Source: Paracoccaceae bacterium (GTDB lineage: Bacteria > Pseudomonadota > Alphaproteobacteria > Rhodobacterales > Rhodobacteraceae). Taken from it: 64,000 nucleotides of DNA. The stretch covers positions 1 to 64,000 of the forward strand of contig JACVZW010000018.1 in NCBI GenBank assembly GCA_014654775.1, given 5' to 3'. Shown piece by piece: positions 33,612 to 43,319 of this stretch (the first letter of the stretch is position 1; every line of letters begins with the position of its first letter). The notes beneath the pieces were generated by a model, which saw only the letters and a program-made list of their open reading frames with translations, did not search any database and was not told the origin of the DNA. The translations under genes and the position numbers were made by a program.

Positions 33612-35053
33612 TGGTGCTTTGGCGGTCCGAGGATGCGGCGGGGGCAACGGGCGGGCGGGTGACCAAACCCTTTGCCGCGACGGGGGTATCAATCGACACG
33701 CGCACCCTGCGGCCGGGGGATCTGTTCGTGGCGCTGAAGGACCTGCGCGACGGGCATGATTTCGTGGCGGCGGCGTTGGCCAAGGGCGCGGCGGCGGCCT
33801 TGGTGTCCCGTGTGCCGGAGGGTGTGTCCGAGGACGCGCCGCTGCTGATCGTGCCCGATGTGCTGCGGGCGCTGGAAGATCTGGGTCGGGCAGCGCGGGC
33901 GCGGACGAAGGCGCGCGTGGTGGGGATCACCGGGTCGGTCGGCAAAACCTCGACCAAAGAGATGCTGCGCGCGGTTCTGGGCGGGCAGGGGCGCGTGCAT
34001 GCGGCCGAGGCCAGCTACAACAACCATTGGGGCGTGCCCCTGACGCTGGCCCGGATGCCGGAGGACACGGAATTCGCGGTGATCGAGATCGGGATGAACC
34101 ATCCCGGCGAGATCGCGCCCTTGGCGCGGATGGCCGATCTGGATGTGGCGATGATCACGACGGTCGCGCCCGCGCATCTGGAGGCCTTCGACAGCGTGGA
34201 AGGGATCGCGCGGGAGAAGGCGTCGATCCTTGACGGGCTGCGGGCAGGCGGCGTGGCTGTTCTGAACGCCGATATCGACACCGCGCCGATCCTGCGCGCG
34301 AAGGCCCTTGCGGTGGGTGCGCGGGTGGTGGGCTTTGGCGCGGTTGAGGCGGCGGAATGGCGCATCCTGTCGGTCAGCCTATCGGACGAGGCGACGGTGG
34401 TGCGCGCCACGCGGCGGGGCGAGGCGCTGCTTTTCAAGGTGCTGTCGCCGGGGCGGCATTTCGCGGCCAATGCCCTTGGCGCGCTGGCGGTGGCCGAGGC
34501 GCTGGGTTGTGACCCGGCCATTGCCGCCTGCGATATCGGTCGCTGGTCGCCGCCTGCAGGGCGGGGCACGCGCGAGCGGATCGTGATGGATGCGTTGGAG
34601 GAGACGGGGTTCGACCTGATCGACGATGCCTTCAACGCCAATCCGGCCAGCATGGCGGCGGCGCTGGATGTGCTGATCGCGGCGGTGCCGGAAAACGGGA
34701 TCGGGCGGCTGGCGGCGGGGCGGCGGATCGCGGTGCTGGGCGACATGCTGGAACTGGGACCGCAAGAGGGGGCGCTGCACGCCGCCATCGCGCGGCATCC
34801 GGGGCTGGAGAAGATCGCGGTGATCCATTGCGTCGGGCCACGGATGCGCGCGCTGTGGCAGGCTTTGCCGCGGGCGCAACGGGGCGATTGGGTCGAGACG
34901 GCGGCAGAGTTGGCGCCACGCGCCCGGGCGCTGATCGATGCCGGGGATATCGTGCTGGTGAAGGGATCGAAGGGGTCCAAGGTGAGTCTGGTTGTTGACG
35001 GCTTGCGCAAACTGGGGCAGGCGGTGGCGCCGAAGAACGAGGGGACCGAGTAA
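33608..35053 (+). CDS. murF: UDP-MurNAc-tripeptide:D-Ala-D-Ala ligase MurF
   Basis: Adds the D-Ala-D-Ala dipeptide to complete the pentapeptide. The 481-aa protein shows [18 protein letters not shown], the ATP motif [49 protein letters not shown] and a C-terminal [18 protein letters not shown], all standard. It overlaps murE by 4 bp and mraY by 1 bp (TAATG). Confidence 0.96.
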   Translation: MMVLWRSEDAAGATGGRVTKPFAATGVSIDTRTLRPGDLFVALKDLRDGHDFVAAALAKGAAAALVSRVPEGVSEDAPLLIVPDVLRALEDLGRAARARTKARVVGITGSVGKTSTKEMLRAVLGGQGRVHAAEASYNNHWGVPLTLARMPEDTEFAVIEIGMNHPGEIAPLARMADLDVAMITTVAPAHLEAFDSVEGIAREKASILDGLRAGGVAVLNADIDTAPILRAKALAVGARVVGFGAVEAAEWRILSVSLSDEATVVRATRRGEALLFKVLSPGRHFAANALGALAVAEALGCDPAIAACDIGRWSPPAGRGTRERIVMDALEETGFDLIDDAFNANPASMAAALDVLIAAVPENGIGRLAAGRRIAVLGDMLELGPQEGALHAAIARHPGLEKIAVIHCVGPRMRALWQALPRAQRGDWVETAAELAPRARALIDAGDIVLVKGSKGSKVSLVVDGLRKLGQAVAPKNEGTE

Positions 35054-36135
35054 TGTTCTACTGGCTGACCGCCTTTTCCGACGGGGGCGATTTCTTCAAC
35101 CTGTTCCGCTATCAGACGGTGCGGGCCGGGGGGGCCTTCCTGACGGCGCTGATCTTCGGTTTCGTCTTTGGGCGGCCGCTGATCGATCTTTTGCGCAGGA
35201 AGCAAAAGAAGGGCCAGCCGATCCGCGATGACGGTCCGGCGGGCCATTTCGCCAAGGCGGGCACGCCGACGATGGGGGGGCTTTTGATCCTCTCGGCGCT
35301 GGTGGTGTCGACGCTGCTCTGGGCGCGATGGGACAACCCTTATGTCTGGATCGTGCTGCTGGTGACGCTGGCCTTCGGGCTGATCGGGTTCGCCGACGAC
35401 TATGCGAAGGTGACCAAGCAGAACACCAAGGGCGTGTCGGGGCGGGTGCGGTTCGGCGCGGGGCTGGTGATTGCGGCGCTGGCGACCTATGCGGCGTCGA
35501 GCTTCCATCCCGGCGCGCTCACCAATCAACTGGCCTTTCCCTTCTTCAAGGACCTGCTTCTGAACCTGTGGTGGTTCTTCATCCCTTTCGGGATGGTGGT
35601 GATCGTGGGGGCCGCCAATGCGGTGAACCTGACGGATGGTCTGGACGGGCTGGCGATCATGCCGGTAATGATCGCGGCAGGCACCTTCGGGGTGATCGCC
35701 TATGTGGTGGGGAACGCCAATTACACCGAGTATCTGGGCGTGCATTTCGTGCCCGGCACCGGGGAATTGCTGATCTTCTGCGCGGCGCTGTTCGGCGGCG
35801 GCATGGGGTTCCTGTGGTACAATGCGCCACCTGCGGCGGTGTTCATGGGGGATACCGGGTCGCTGGCTTTGGGCGGCGCGCTGGGGGCCATCGCGGTCTG
35901 CACCAAGCATGAGATCGTGCTGGCCATCGTGGGCGGGCTGTTCGTGGTGGAGGCGATGAGCGTGATCATCCAGGTCGCCTATTTCAAGCGGACGGGGAAG
36001 CGCGTCTTCCTGATGGCACCGATCCACCACCATTTCGAAAAGAAGGGCTGGGCCGAGCCGCAGATCGTGATCCGGTTCTGGATCATCTCGCTGATCCTTG
36101 CGCTGATCGGGTTGGCGACGCTGAAGGTTCGGTGA
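35053..36135 (+). CDS. mraY: Phospho-MurNAc-pentapeptide transferase MraY
   Basis: Integral membrane enzyme that makes lipid I from UDP-MurNAc-pentapeptide and undecaprenyl phosphate. The 360-aa protein has about ten membrane helices and the catalytic motifs [29 protein letters not shown] (Asp pair), [27 protein letters not shown] and [15 protein letters not shown]. It ends the first block of the dcw cluster; palindromic GTAGGATGGGC elements and two reversed genes separate it from murD. Confidence 0.97.
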   Translation: MFYWLTAFSDGGDFFNLFRYQTVRAGGAFLTALIFGFVFGRPLIDLLRRKQKKGQPIRDDGPAGHFAKAGTPTMGGLLILSALVVSTLLWARWDNPYVWIVLLVTLAFGLIGFADDYAKVTKQNTKGVSGRVRFGAGLVIAALATYAASSFHPGALTNQLAFPFFKDLLLNLWWFFIPFGMVVIVGAANAVNLTDGLDGLAIMPVMIAAGTFGVIAYVVGNANYTEYLGVHFVPGTGELLIFCAALFGGGMGFLWYNAPPAAVFMGDTGSLALGGALGAIAVCTKHEIVLAIVGGLFVVEAMSVIIQVAYFKRTGKRVFLMAPIHHHFEKKGWAEPQIVIRFWIISLILALIGLATLKVR

Positions 36136-36144
36136 GCTTCGGAA

Positions 36145-36212
36145 GGATGGGCCGGATGGCCCATCCTACGGGGACGGCTGCCGGGTAGGATGGGCAGTAT
36201 TGCCCATCCTAC
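36145..36212. repeat. Two GTAGGATGGGC palindromic elements after mraY
   Basis: Element 1: GGATGGGCC-GGAT-GGCCCATCC plus CTACGG (36145-36172). Element 2: 12-bp arms GTAGGATGGGCA (36185-36196) and TGCCCATCCTAC (36201-36212) with spacer GTAT. On the minus strand the TAG stop codon of the RraA-like gene is the first TAG of element 2. Confidence 0.92.
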
Positions 36213-36883
36213 GGCGTGCCGCGCCCCCGGAAGGGCGCGGGCAGGCCGAAGGCCTGCGCGGCGCTGCTGGTCTGCAGCGCCTCGGTCCAGCGGTCTTCGA
36301 GGGCGAGCTTGGCGCGGGCGGGGGCTAGGCCTGCTTCCCATGTTGCAGGGGGCAGGCAGACCAGACCGTCATCATCGCCAAGGATCAGATCGCCGGGATG
36401 AACCGTGATGCCGCCGAAGGGGACGGGGCCGTTCACGGATCCCGTCTCGGCCCCGGTCGGCCCACGCGGGGTGATGTGGCGGGCAAAGGCGGCGAAATCG
36501 TCCCATTGCCCAAGGGTGCCCACATCCCGGATCGCGCCGTCGACGATGACGCCCGCTGCACCCTTGCCGCGCAGATGGCCGGACAGGATGTCGCCGATCA
36601 TCGCGTGATCGCGATGCCCGCGCGCGGCGATGACCAGCACCTCGCCCCTTTGCACAAGATCGAGCGCGTGCAGCACTGCGCCGAAATCAGGGGCGTGGCA
36701 ATCGACTGTGACGGCGCGGCCCATGAGGCGGGGCTGCCGACCGGATGGGCGGAGGGGGCGGATGTCGGGGTCGATCTGACATGCGCCCGGGACCGTGTCC
36801 ACCGCGACGGCGACGGGCATCGCGGCCCATGCCGACAGGTCGGGGGCGGGGGGAAGGTCGCTGCGGTGGAGGGTGACGGGCAT
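36209..36883 (-). CDS. RraA-like protein (HMG/CHA aldolase-like)
   Basis: This 224-aa protein belongs to the RraA/dimethylmenaquinone-methyltransferase-like family, whose members include 4-hydroxy-4-methyl-2-oxoglutarate (and carboxymethyl oxaloacetate) aldolases and the RNase E inhibitor RraA. Seen motifs: GRAVTVDCHAPDF, MIGDILSGHLRGKGAAGVIVDGAIRDVGTLG (active-site region) and HPGDLILGDDDGLVCLPP. The motif set fits an aldolase better than the shorter RraA. ATG 36883 is preferred to the GTG before it; its ATG overlaps the stop of the upstream aminotransferase gene (TGATG). Its stop codon is supplied by a palindromic repeat. Confidence 0.85.
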   Translation of the reverse strand: MPVTLHRSDLPPAPDLSAWAAMPVAVAVDTVPGACQIDPDIRPLRPSGRQPRLMGRAVTVDCHAPDFGAVLHALDLVQRGEVLVIAARGHRDHAMIGDILSGHLRGKGAAGVIVDGAIRDVGTLGQWDDFAAFARHITPRGPTGAETGSVNGPVPFGGITVHPGDLILGDDDGLVCLPPATWEAGLAPARAKLALEDRWTEALQTSSAAQAFGLPAPFRGRGTP

Positions 36884-38079
36884 CACATATGCTTTCTCAA
36901 ACAGGCGCCGAGGGCGGTGATGCCCTGACGGATGCGGTCTTCGGATTGGGCGGAGAAGTTGATGCGGGCATGGTTTTCGCGGGCTTGCGTGGCGAAGAAA
37001 CTGCCGCCCGGCACATAGGCCACGCGGGCCTTGGGCAGCGCATGGTCGCGCAGGAAGGCGGTGGCATCAAAGCCGTCGGGAAAGCGCGCCCAAGTGAAGA
37101 GGCCGCCCTGCGGATCGGTGGTGGTGATGTCCTGCGGGAAATGCTGGCGGATGGCGTCGAGCATCACCTCTTTCTTCCGGGCATAGGCGGTGCGGAGGGT
37201 GGCGACATGTGCCCAGAGGTTGTGCCGGTCCAGAAAGAGGGAGGTGGCGGCCATGTTGAGGGTGGAGGTCTGGGTGTCTGCCGCGACCTTGAGGAGGGAG
37301 AGTTTTTCCAGCAGCGGCGGGGCCGCGATGGCCCAGCCGAGCCGCAGCGCGGGGACGAGGATCTTGGAGAAACTGCCAAGGTGGATGACGCGGCCCTCGG
37401 TATCGAGGGATTTCAGCGTGGGCAGGCTGTCGCCTGCGAAGCGGATATGGCGGTAGGGCGTGTCCTCCAGCACGATCAGGTCGTGGCGATTGGCCAGTTC
37501 GATCAGGCGCCGGCGGCGGGGCAGGGAGAGGGTCGCACCGGTCGGGTTCTGGAAATCCGGCACGGTGTAGAGGAGGCGGGCATCCGGCGTGGCCTTGAGC
37601 GTGGTGTCGAGTGCGTCCATGTCCATCCCGTCCGTGTCCATCGGGATGGCCTTGTAGCGGGGTTGACTGGGGGCGAAGGCGATGAGCGCGCCAAGGAAGG
37701 TGGGGTCTTCGACGAGGATCGTCTCGCCGGGGTTGACGAGCATCTTGGCCGCGAAGTCGAGGCCCTGCTGGGAGCCTTGCAGGATCAGCACGTCTTCGGG
37801 GCGGGTGGGGGTGCCATCCTGCGTCATCAGCGCGGCGATCTGGGCGCGCAGGCGGGGCAGGCCGTCGGAAGGGGCGTATTGCAGCGGATCGCCCGAGGGA
37901 TCGGCGATGGCATCGCGGAAGACGCCCTGCAGCAGATCCTTGGGGAAGAGGGTGGCGTCGGGATAGCCGCCGCCGAAGGAGAGGATCGCAGGATCTGCCC
38001 CCAGCGCGAGCAGGTCGCGGATGGCGGAGGGGCGGACCTGATCCATCCTCTGGGCGAAGGGGGGAAGGGTGTTCGGCAT
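36883..38079 (-). CDS. PLP-dependent aminotransferase, class I/II
   Basis: This 398-aa fold-type I enzyme resembles the 2-aminoadipate/kynurenine and MocR-type aminotransferases. It shows ILSFGGGYPDATLFP, LQYAPSDGLPRLRAQIA, VLILQGSQQGLDF, YTVPDFQNPTGATL (Asn/Asp binding of the cofactor), ILVEDTPYRHIRF-type sequence LIVLEDTPYRH, and the Schiff-base lysine in HLGSFSKILVPALRLGW. The substrate is unknown. The start MPNTLPP at 38079 is chosen over a longer frame lacking similarity. It overlaps the RraA-like gene by one base, so the pair is one operon inserted in reverse inside the dcw cluster. Confidence 0.88.
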   Translation of the reverse strand: MPNTLPPFAQRMDQVRPSAIRDLLALGADPAILSFGGGYPDATLFPKDLLQGVFRDAIADPSGDPLQYAPSDGLPRLRAQIAALMTQDGTPTRPEDVLILQGSQQGLDFAAKMLVNPGETILVEDPTFLGALIAFAPSQPRYKAIPMDTDGMDMDALDTTLKATPDARLLYTVPDFQNPTGATLSLPRRRRLIELANRHDLIVLEDTPYRHIRFAGDSLPTLKSLDTEGRVIHLGSFSKILVPALRLGWAIAAPPLLEKLSLLKVAADTQTSTLNMAATSLFLDRHNLWAHVATLRTAYARKKEVMLDAIRQHFPQDITTTDPQGGLFTWARFPDGFDATAFLRDHALPKARVAYVPGGSFFATQARENHARINFSAQSEDRIRQGITALGACLRKHM

Positions 38080-38144
38080 GGCGGCAGGAGATACCGGAAC
38101 GGGGCGGGGCGCAAGCGGAAGGCGTTGTGCGGGGCGGAGTCCGC

Positions 38145-38190
38145 CGGGGGCGCTGCCCCCGGACCCCCGGAGTATTTGGGCCAAGATAAA
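38145..38190. repeat. Dispersed intergenic element, copy 2
   Basis: GGGGGCGCTGCCCCC hairpin followed by GGACCCCCGGAGTATTTGGG and CCAAGATAAAG. It matches the layout of 58-128. It lies upstream of murD, between divergent genes. Confidence 0.45.
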
Positions 38191-38309
38191 GCAAGGGCGG
38201 GGCGAAGACCGGGTCGAATGCCGGGGTCTGGGTCAGACGGCGGCGGGGTGGGGTTTTCCTTTGCGCGGCTTTCTCCTATCCCAAGAGGAGGAATGGGCGG
38301 AGGCATGTG

Positions 38310-39731
38310 ATGATCCCGGTTCAGGGCTATCAAGGGCGGAAGGTGGCAGTGCTGGGCCTGGGCCGGTCGGGGCTGGCCACGGCGCGGGCGCTGCTGGCCG
38401 GGGGGGCGGAGGCCCTGCTTTGGGATGACAGTCCGGAAGCGCGGGGGAAGGCCGAGGCGGAAGGGTTCGCGACCGTCGATCTGACACGGCATGGCGCGCT
38501 GGAGGGCGTGGCGCTTTTGGTGACGAGCCCCGGCATCCCGCATCTTTATCCCGCCCCACACAAGGTGATCGCGCGGGCGATGGAGGCGGGCGTGCCGGTG
38601 GACAATGACATCGGGCTGTTCTTCCGCAGCTATGCGACGAAGGATTGGGACGGCTTCGATCAGGCGCCGCGGGTGGTGGCGGTGACGGGGTCGAACGGGA
38701 AATCCACGACGACGGCCTTGATCCGGCATATCCTTGATGAGGCGGGGCGGCCGGTGCAGATGGCGGGGAATATCGGGCGGGGGGTCCTTGACCTTGATCC
38801 GGCGCAGGATGGCGAGGTGGTGGTGCTGGAACTGTCCTCGTACCAGACCGAGCTGGCCCGCGCTTTGACCCCGGATGTTGCTGTTTTCACGAACCTTTCT
38901 CCCGATCATCTGGATCGGCATGGCGGCATGGGGGGCTATTTCGCGGCCAAGCGGCGGCTGTTCGCGGAAGGGGGCCCTGACCGGGCCGTGGTGGGCGTGG
39001 ATGAGGCGGAGGGGCGGTTTCTGGCCGATCAGATGGCCCAAGGGGCGGAGGATGACCGGGTGATCCGGGTGTCTTCGGGCACCAAGCTGGAGGGGTTCGG
39101 CTGGTCGGTCTTCGCGCGCAAGGGGTTTCTGGCGGAGTGGCGCAAGGGGCGGCAGGTGGCGGCGATAGACCTGCGGGAAATCAAGGGCTTGCCCGGGGCG
39201 CATAACCATCAGAATGCCTGCGCGGCCTATGCGGCCTGCCGCACGTTGGGGCTTGGGCCGAAGGAGATCGAAGCGGCGTTGCGCAGTTTCGCGGGCCTGC
39301 CGCATCGCAGCCAGTTGGTCGGCGAGCGGGGTGGGGTGCGGTTCGTCAATGACAGCAAGGCCACGAATGTGGACTCTGCGGCCAAGGCGCTGCAAGCCTT
39401 TGAAAAGATACGCTGGATTGCCGGGGGCATGGGCAAGGAGGGTGGCATCGCCGCTTTGCAGCCGCTGCTGGGATCGGTGGTGAAGGCCTATCTCATCGGC
39501 CATTCGGCGCGGGATTTTGCTTTGCAGATCGGGGACTTGCCGCACGAGATCTGCGAGACGATGGAGCGGGCCGTGGCGCGGGCGGCGGAAGAGGCGCAGG
39601 CGGGGGAGGTGGTGCTGCTGGCCCCGGCGGCGGCGAGTTTCGACCAGTATCCGAATTTCGAAAAGCGCGGCGAGGATTTCATGGCGCGGGTGGCGGCGGT
39701 TCTGGGCCAAGGCCCTGCGGACGCTGGATAA
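38310..39731 (+). CDS. murD: UDP-MurNAc-L-Ala:D-Glu ligase MurD
   Basis: Adds D-glutamate to UDP-MurNAc-L-Ala. The 473-aa protein has the N-terminal Rossmann domain ([22 protein letters not shown]), the ATP motif [70 protein letters not shown] and [12 protein letters not shown]. The ATG at 38310 lies 6 nt after GGAGG; a GTG at 38307 is also possible. It is isolated from the rest of the cluster by reversed genes on both sides. Confidence 0.95.
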   Translation: MIPVQGYQGRKVAVLGLGRSGLATARALLAGGAEALLWDDSPEARGKAEAEGFATVDLTRHGALEGVALLVTSPGIPHLYPAPHKVIARAMEAGVPVDNDIGLFFRSYATKDWDGFDQAPRVVAVTGSNGKSTTTALIRHILDEAGRPVQMAGNIGRGVLDLDPAQDGEVVVLELSSYQTELARALTPDVAVFTNLSPDHLDRHGGMGGYFAAKRRLFAEGGPDRAVVGVDEAEGRFLADQMAQGAEDDRVIRVSSGTKLEGFGWSVFARKGFLAEWRKGRQVAAIDLREIKGLPGAHNHQNACAAYAACRTLGLGPKEIEAALRSFAGLPHRSQLVGERGGVRFVNDSKATNVDSAAKALQAFEKIRWIAGGMGKEGGIAALQPLLGSVVKAYLIGHSARDFALQIGDLPHEICETMERAVARAAEEAQAGEVVLLAPAAASFDQYPNFEKRGEDFMARVAAVLGQGPADAG

Positions 39732-39756
39732 ATTCGGGGTTTTCGCCCGAAACGGC

Positions 39757-39799
39757 TGTGCCGGATGTTGTGCCGCGACTTGTGCAGCAAACTGTGGCC
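39757..39799 (+). repeat. Array of four TGTG-type repeats with 12-bp period, copy B
   Basis: TGTGCCG at 39757 and 39769, TGTGCAG at 39781 and TGTGGCC at 39793 have exact 12-bp spacing, as in the array at 27210. GGTTAACGG follows at 39827-39835. Apart from these, the 417-bp gap 39732-40148 shows no gene or element I can support. Confidence 0.85.
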
Positions 39800-40148
39800 A
39801 CGCACGGCGGGCTTACGGGGCGTTAAGGTTAACGGAATGGGGTGAGTCGCAGGGGGATGGCGATGGGTGCCCCCCGTGGGACTGCGCTTCGGGGCTGTGT
39901 CGCGGAGGGGGCTTTCCTGCGGCTGGGCCTTCGGTGCCGTGACCTTGGGGCGGCGGCTCAGGACGGCTTTCGCGGCCGCCTCGCTGATCGATGCGACATT
40001 CGTGCGGGGACAGCGTCCGCTTGAAGGCCGGTTCGGCGGCCCCGGGCCGAAGGAAGACGGGCGGGGCAAAGGCCTTGACCTGCAGTCCAGAGGCGGCAGG
40101 GGACCCATGTCCCGGCGCCGTTCCGGGCATCGACCTGCCGGGCGCAGG

Positions 40149-40499
40149 TCAGATGAGCGCGATGCGCTCGCGTTGCGAGGGATCGGGATAGGGGCGGTAG
40201 AGGCCGATCTCGACGCTTGCGATCATGGCATGCATCTTTTCGTAGAGCTCCACCGCATCGGCATCGGCATCTGCGAGCGCGGTGAAGGCATCATCCAACG
40301 CGGCCAGACCCTTGATTTCGATCTCTAGGACGAAGTCGGTGTGCCGACCGGAGGCAAGTCCGAACTTGCGGCGCATCAGACGCCAGCCAGAGACCAGTTG
40401 GAGATCGACGAGATGGTCGAGCCAAAGCCCGACGGAATGCGCGAAGGACAGCGCGCGGGCCTCGGTTCTAAGCTCGATCAAGCAGTGGTAAACGTTCAC
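40149..40499 (-). CDS. DUF6614 family protein
   Basis: This 116-aa protein (VNVYHCLIELRTEARALSFAHSVGLWLDHLVDLQLVSGWRLMRRKFGLAS, then FVLEIEIKGLAALDDAF and IGLYRPYPDPSQRERIALI) matches what I remember of DUF6614, a small ferredoxin-like alpha+beta family common in Rhodobacteraceae with unknown function. The start is a GTG at 40499 with GGAGAG upstream. It follows the broken transglutaminase-like gene on the same strand, inside the murD-ftsW interruption. Confidence 0.75.
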   Translation of the reverse strand: MNVYHCLIELRTEARALSFAHSVGLWLDHLVDLQLVSGWRLMRRKFGLASGRHTDFVLEIEIKGLAALDDAFTALADADADAVELYEKMHAMIASVEIGLYRPYPDPSQRERIALI

Positions 40500-40663
40500 C
40501 GTGTCTCTCCATATGGAATGCGCGCCCAATCTTGGTGGGTGCTGCGCATCTTGCCGACCCAATACCTACCTTTGTCCTAATACGACCGGCCCACCCCTCT
40601 CGTTAGTCAGCCCCGGCTTCTGGTCGTTTCGGCCTTGGAGGGTGGCGGGCAGATTCAGCGTGA

Positions 40664-40870
40664 TTGCAGATGGTTGGCGGGCGATCTGCGGCCATCGCAG
40701 CGCGGGGGGAAAGGAATGGTCTGCCGCATGTCCTTGCCGCTCTGGCCGCGATGATTGTGGAGGCTGCCGTCAGTCGTCCGTTGCCCCGCTTGACCGTGCA
40801 ATTCATCGCCTGCCGTCGCGACGGGCCGAAAACGGCCCAAATCAGTCGATTGGAAATGACAGAACCTATG
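40664..40870 (+). pseudogene. Possible remnant of a thioesterase-like gene
   Basis: The plus-strand frame from 40664 reads RNGLPHVLAALAAMIVEAA, then LPRLTVQFIACRRDG and TAQISRLEMTEP, which resembles the helix-strand core of hot-dog acyl-CoA thioesterases (typically NGG-x-LAALA...LTVQF-x-PxRDG). Upstream, FSVIADGW in another frame could be the start of the same domain, implying a frameshift. No intact gene is present. It lies in the 366-bp gap between DUF6614 and the broken transglutaminase-like gene. Confidence 0.3.
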
Positions 40871-41720
40871 GGATCACGCCAAGCGCACGACCGGTGGTTA
40901 CCCCCAAAATCGCGGTTCCGTCTTTGCGCACCCACATGGGACGTGACGGGGTGGGCAATCGGATGTCGATGCCGCGCCACGGATAGACATGGTCGCGCCC
41001 GTAGGCGAGTGCGAACCGTCGTCCGGGCACCGGGTTCATCATGGCCGTGATGTCGGAGCGACCTGCCTTCTTGAAATGGGTGATGTCCCAATCTTGGATC
41101 ACAGCTTCATGGCGGGTTCGCACCCAGCAATGCATGCCACTGGCGATGCCGTCAGGTTTGTCATCGAAGAAATAGCATGTGAGGTATGCGGCTTCGTAAT
41201 GCGCGGCCCGAAACGATGCCGTCAGGTAAGTGTTGATATCTATACAATTCCCGACCATGCAGGCGACGATGGGCACGGCATCATGGTCATGATATCAGCG
41301 CTCTTCGATGGGGATTTCGCCATATTCGAACCGTGCATTCGTATCGGCAACAATGGCCGCGATCCCCGGCAGACCGCCGCCCGCTCGCGCGGCGATGCTG
41401 CGCGCCGCGTTGGCCAAGGCGGCGGCTGCGGTGGTGACTGCGGTGCCTTCCGGACGATATGCGTCGGCGGGAAGTGCCGAACCGCTTGACGTGAAGATAT
41501 GCGATAGCCGTGCGCGGGACTTTGGTGCAGGCGGCTCTAGCACAGCCGCCCGTTGCCCGGAGCGCGGTTCGGCAACGATGGTCACGCCCCAGTCTTTCGG
41601 CGCCTCGAATGCTTGAAACCTCTGGAATTCCGTGTCGATCCCGAGGGGGGCAATCAAGGCGATGGCGTCATGCATCGCGGCGCAATCGGTCAGTTCGACC
41701 GTAATCCTTTGAACTGGCAT
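40866..41720 (-). pseudogene. Transglutaminase-like gene interrupted by in-frame TGA
   Basis: From ATG 41720 one frame runs to the stop at 40866 with a single TGA at 41297-41295, leaving 141 codons before and 142 after. The first part has an N-terminal domain (MPVQRITVELTDCAAMHDAIAL) and ends in NARFEYGEIPIEER. The continuation YHDHDAVPIVACMVGNCIDINTYL, then GMHCWVRTRH and QDWDITH, supplies the Cys, His and Asp of a transglutaminase-like cysteine protease core. Since the first part ends with the typical helix before the Cys motif, the two parts are one ancestral gene of 284 codons, and TGA probably replaces TGG. Codon use is less GC-rich than in neighbours. Confidence 0.75.
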
Positions 41721-42152
41721 AGCGGAGTGTCCCGAGAGTAGCGCCTTCGCGCGTCGTGCCACGGTTTTGTGACCGACGGGTGACGTCTGTTGGCGGCTGA
41801 AGACCGTTGGCCTGTGACGTGGAACGTCAAGCCCGGGCTGCTGGCGGGCTCTCGCTTTGCGTCGCTGGCCCGGGTGATATGGGCCTGCGCGTGAGGGAGG
41901 TGTGCGACGATCCTGTGAGCCTTGGATGGGTCCGAACATGCCACGCCTGCGCCGGAGCGGGCGGTGGAGAAGGCGACCGCTTGCGGCGTGGCGCGGACGA
42001 CCGGGTGCCCTGCCGTCTGACCCCGCCTGCCCTGCGTCGTCGGGGGGGCGGGGGCCGCCTTTGCACTGGCCTCGCGCGGGAAAGTCGGCTAGACTTTTCC
42101 GTAAGCCCGGAAAAACGGGCATCGAGCGGTGCAGGCGACAGGCGGTTCAACC

Positions 42153-43319
42153 ATGACTGAGATGGTCTATGGCTCCATGCCCTCACGGGTGACGGAGCCT
42201 GTTCTTCCCCGTTGGTGGCGGACGATCGACAAATGGTCGATGACCTGTGTGCTGATCCTGTTCGGGATCGGCTTGCTGCTGGGACTTGCGGCGAGCGTGC
42301 CGCTGGCGAGCAGGAACGGGTTGGAACCCTTCTTCTATGTGCAGCGGCAGGCCTTCTTTGGCGGCGTCGCGCTGGCCGTGATGGTGGGCGTGTCGATGAT
42401 GAGCCCCGCGATGGTGCGGCGGTTGGGCATCCTTGGCTTTGTGCTGGCTTTCCTTGCGCTGTGTGCGTTGCCCTTTGTGGGGACGGATTTCGGCAAGGGG
42501 GCGGTGCGGTGGTTCTCGCTTGGTTTCGCGTCGGTGCAGCCGTCGGAGTTTCTGAAGCCTGCCTTCATCCTTGTGGTCGCGTGGCTGATGGCGGCGAGCT
42601 TTGATCTGAACGGGCCGCCGGGAAAATCGGTGAGTTTCCTGATCTGCATGGTGATCGTGGCGCTGCTGGCGATGCAGCCGGATTTCGGGCAGGCGGCGCT
42701 GGTGCTGTTTGGCTGGGGCGTGGTCTATTTCGTGGCGGGCGCGCCAATGACCCTGATTGCCATTGTGGTGGGCATGGTCGCGGTCGGGGGCTTTGCCGCC
42801 TATGAGAGCAGCGAGCATTTCGCGCGGCGGATCGACGGGTTCCTGACGCCGGACCTCGATCCGCGCACGCAGCTGGGCTATGCCACCAATGCCATTCAGG
42901 AGGGCGGGTTCTTCGGGGTGGGTGTGGGCGCGGGGCAAGTGAAGTGGTCGCTGCCCGATGCGCATACGGACTTCATCATTGCGGTTGCGGCTGAGGAATA
43001 TGGGCTGGTCCTCGTCCTGCTGATCATCGCGCTTTACACCACGATCGTGGTGCGGTCGCTGATGCGGCTGACGAAGGAGCGGGACCCGTTCATCCGGCTG
43101 GCGGGGACGGGGCTGGCCTGCATTTTTGGCGTGCAGGCGATGATCAATATGGGGGTCGCGGTGCGGCTTTTGCCCGCGAAGGGGATGACGTTGCCCTTCG
43201 TGAGCTATGGCGGGTCGTCGGTCATCGCGGCGGGGATCACGGTGGGGGCGCTGCTGGCGATGACGCGGATGCGACCGCAGGGCACGATGGGCGATATCTT
43301 CGGGCGGAGCGGGCGCTGA
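42153..43319 (+). CDS. ftsW: Septal peptidoglycan glycosyltransferase FtsW
   Basis: SEDS-family polymerase that extends glycan strands at the septum together with FtsI. The 388-aa protein has about ten membrane helices and the family motifs [24 protein letters not shown] (with the catalytic Asp in the following extracellular loop region), [31 protein letters not shown] and [13 protein letters not shown]. The ATG at 42153 gives MTEMVYGSM. The 432-bp gap before it (41721-42152) holds no gene I can support; a partial inverted repeat (GGAAAGTC/GACTTTTCC near 42079-42101) may be regulatory. Its stop overlaps murG. Confidence 0.95.
   Translation: MTEMVYGSMPSRVTEPVLPRWWRTIDKWSMTCVLILFGIGLLLGLAASVPLASRNGLEPFFYVQRQAFFGGVALAVMVGVSMMSPAMVRRLGILGFVLAFLALCALPFVGTDFGKGAVRWFSLGFASVQPSEFLKPAFILVVAWLMAASFDLNGPPGKSVSFLICMVIVALLAMQPDFGQAALVLFGWGVVYFVAGAPMTLIAIVVGMVAVGGFAAYESSEHFARRIDGFLTPDLDPRTQLGYATNAIQEGGFFGVGVGAGQVKWSLPDAHTDFIIAVAAEEYGLVLVLLIIALYTTIVVRSLMRLTKERDPFIRLAGTGLACIFGVQAMINMGVAVRLLPAKGMTLPFVSYGGSSVIAAGITVGALLAMTRMRPQGTMGDIFGRSGR

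Noticed and set aside
41280-41300. Selenocysteine codon in the transglutaminase-like gene
   Set aside because: I saw no convincing SECIS-type hairpin directly downstream, and the gene is in a decaying region. Nonsense mutation is simpler.
41721-42152. Possible gene in the gap before ftsW
   Set aside because: Open frames on both strands are short, lack ribosome sites and have no recognisable motif.
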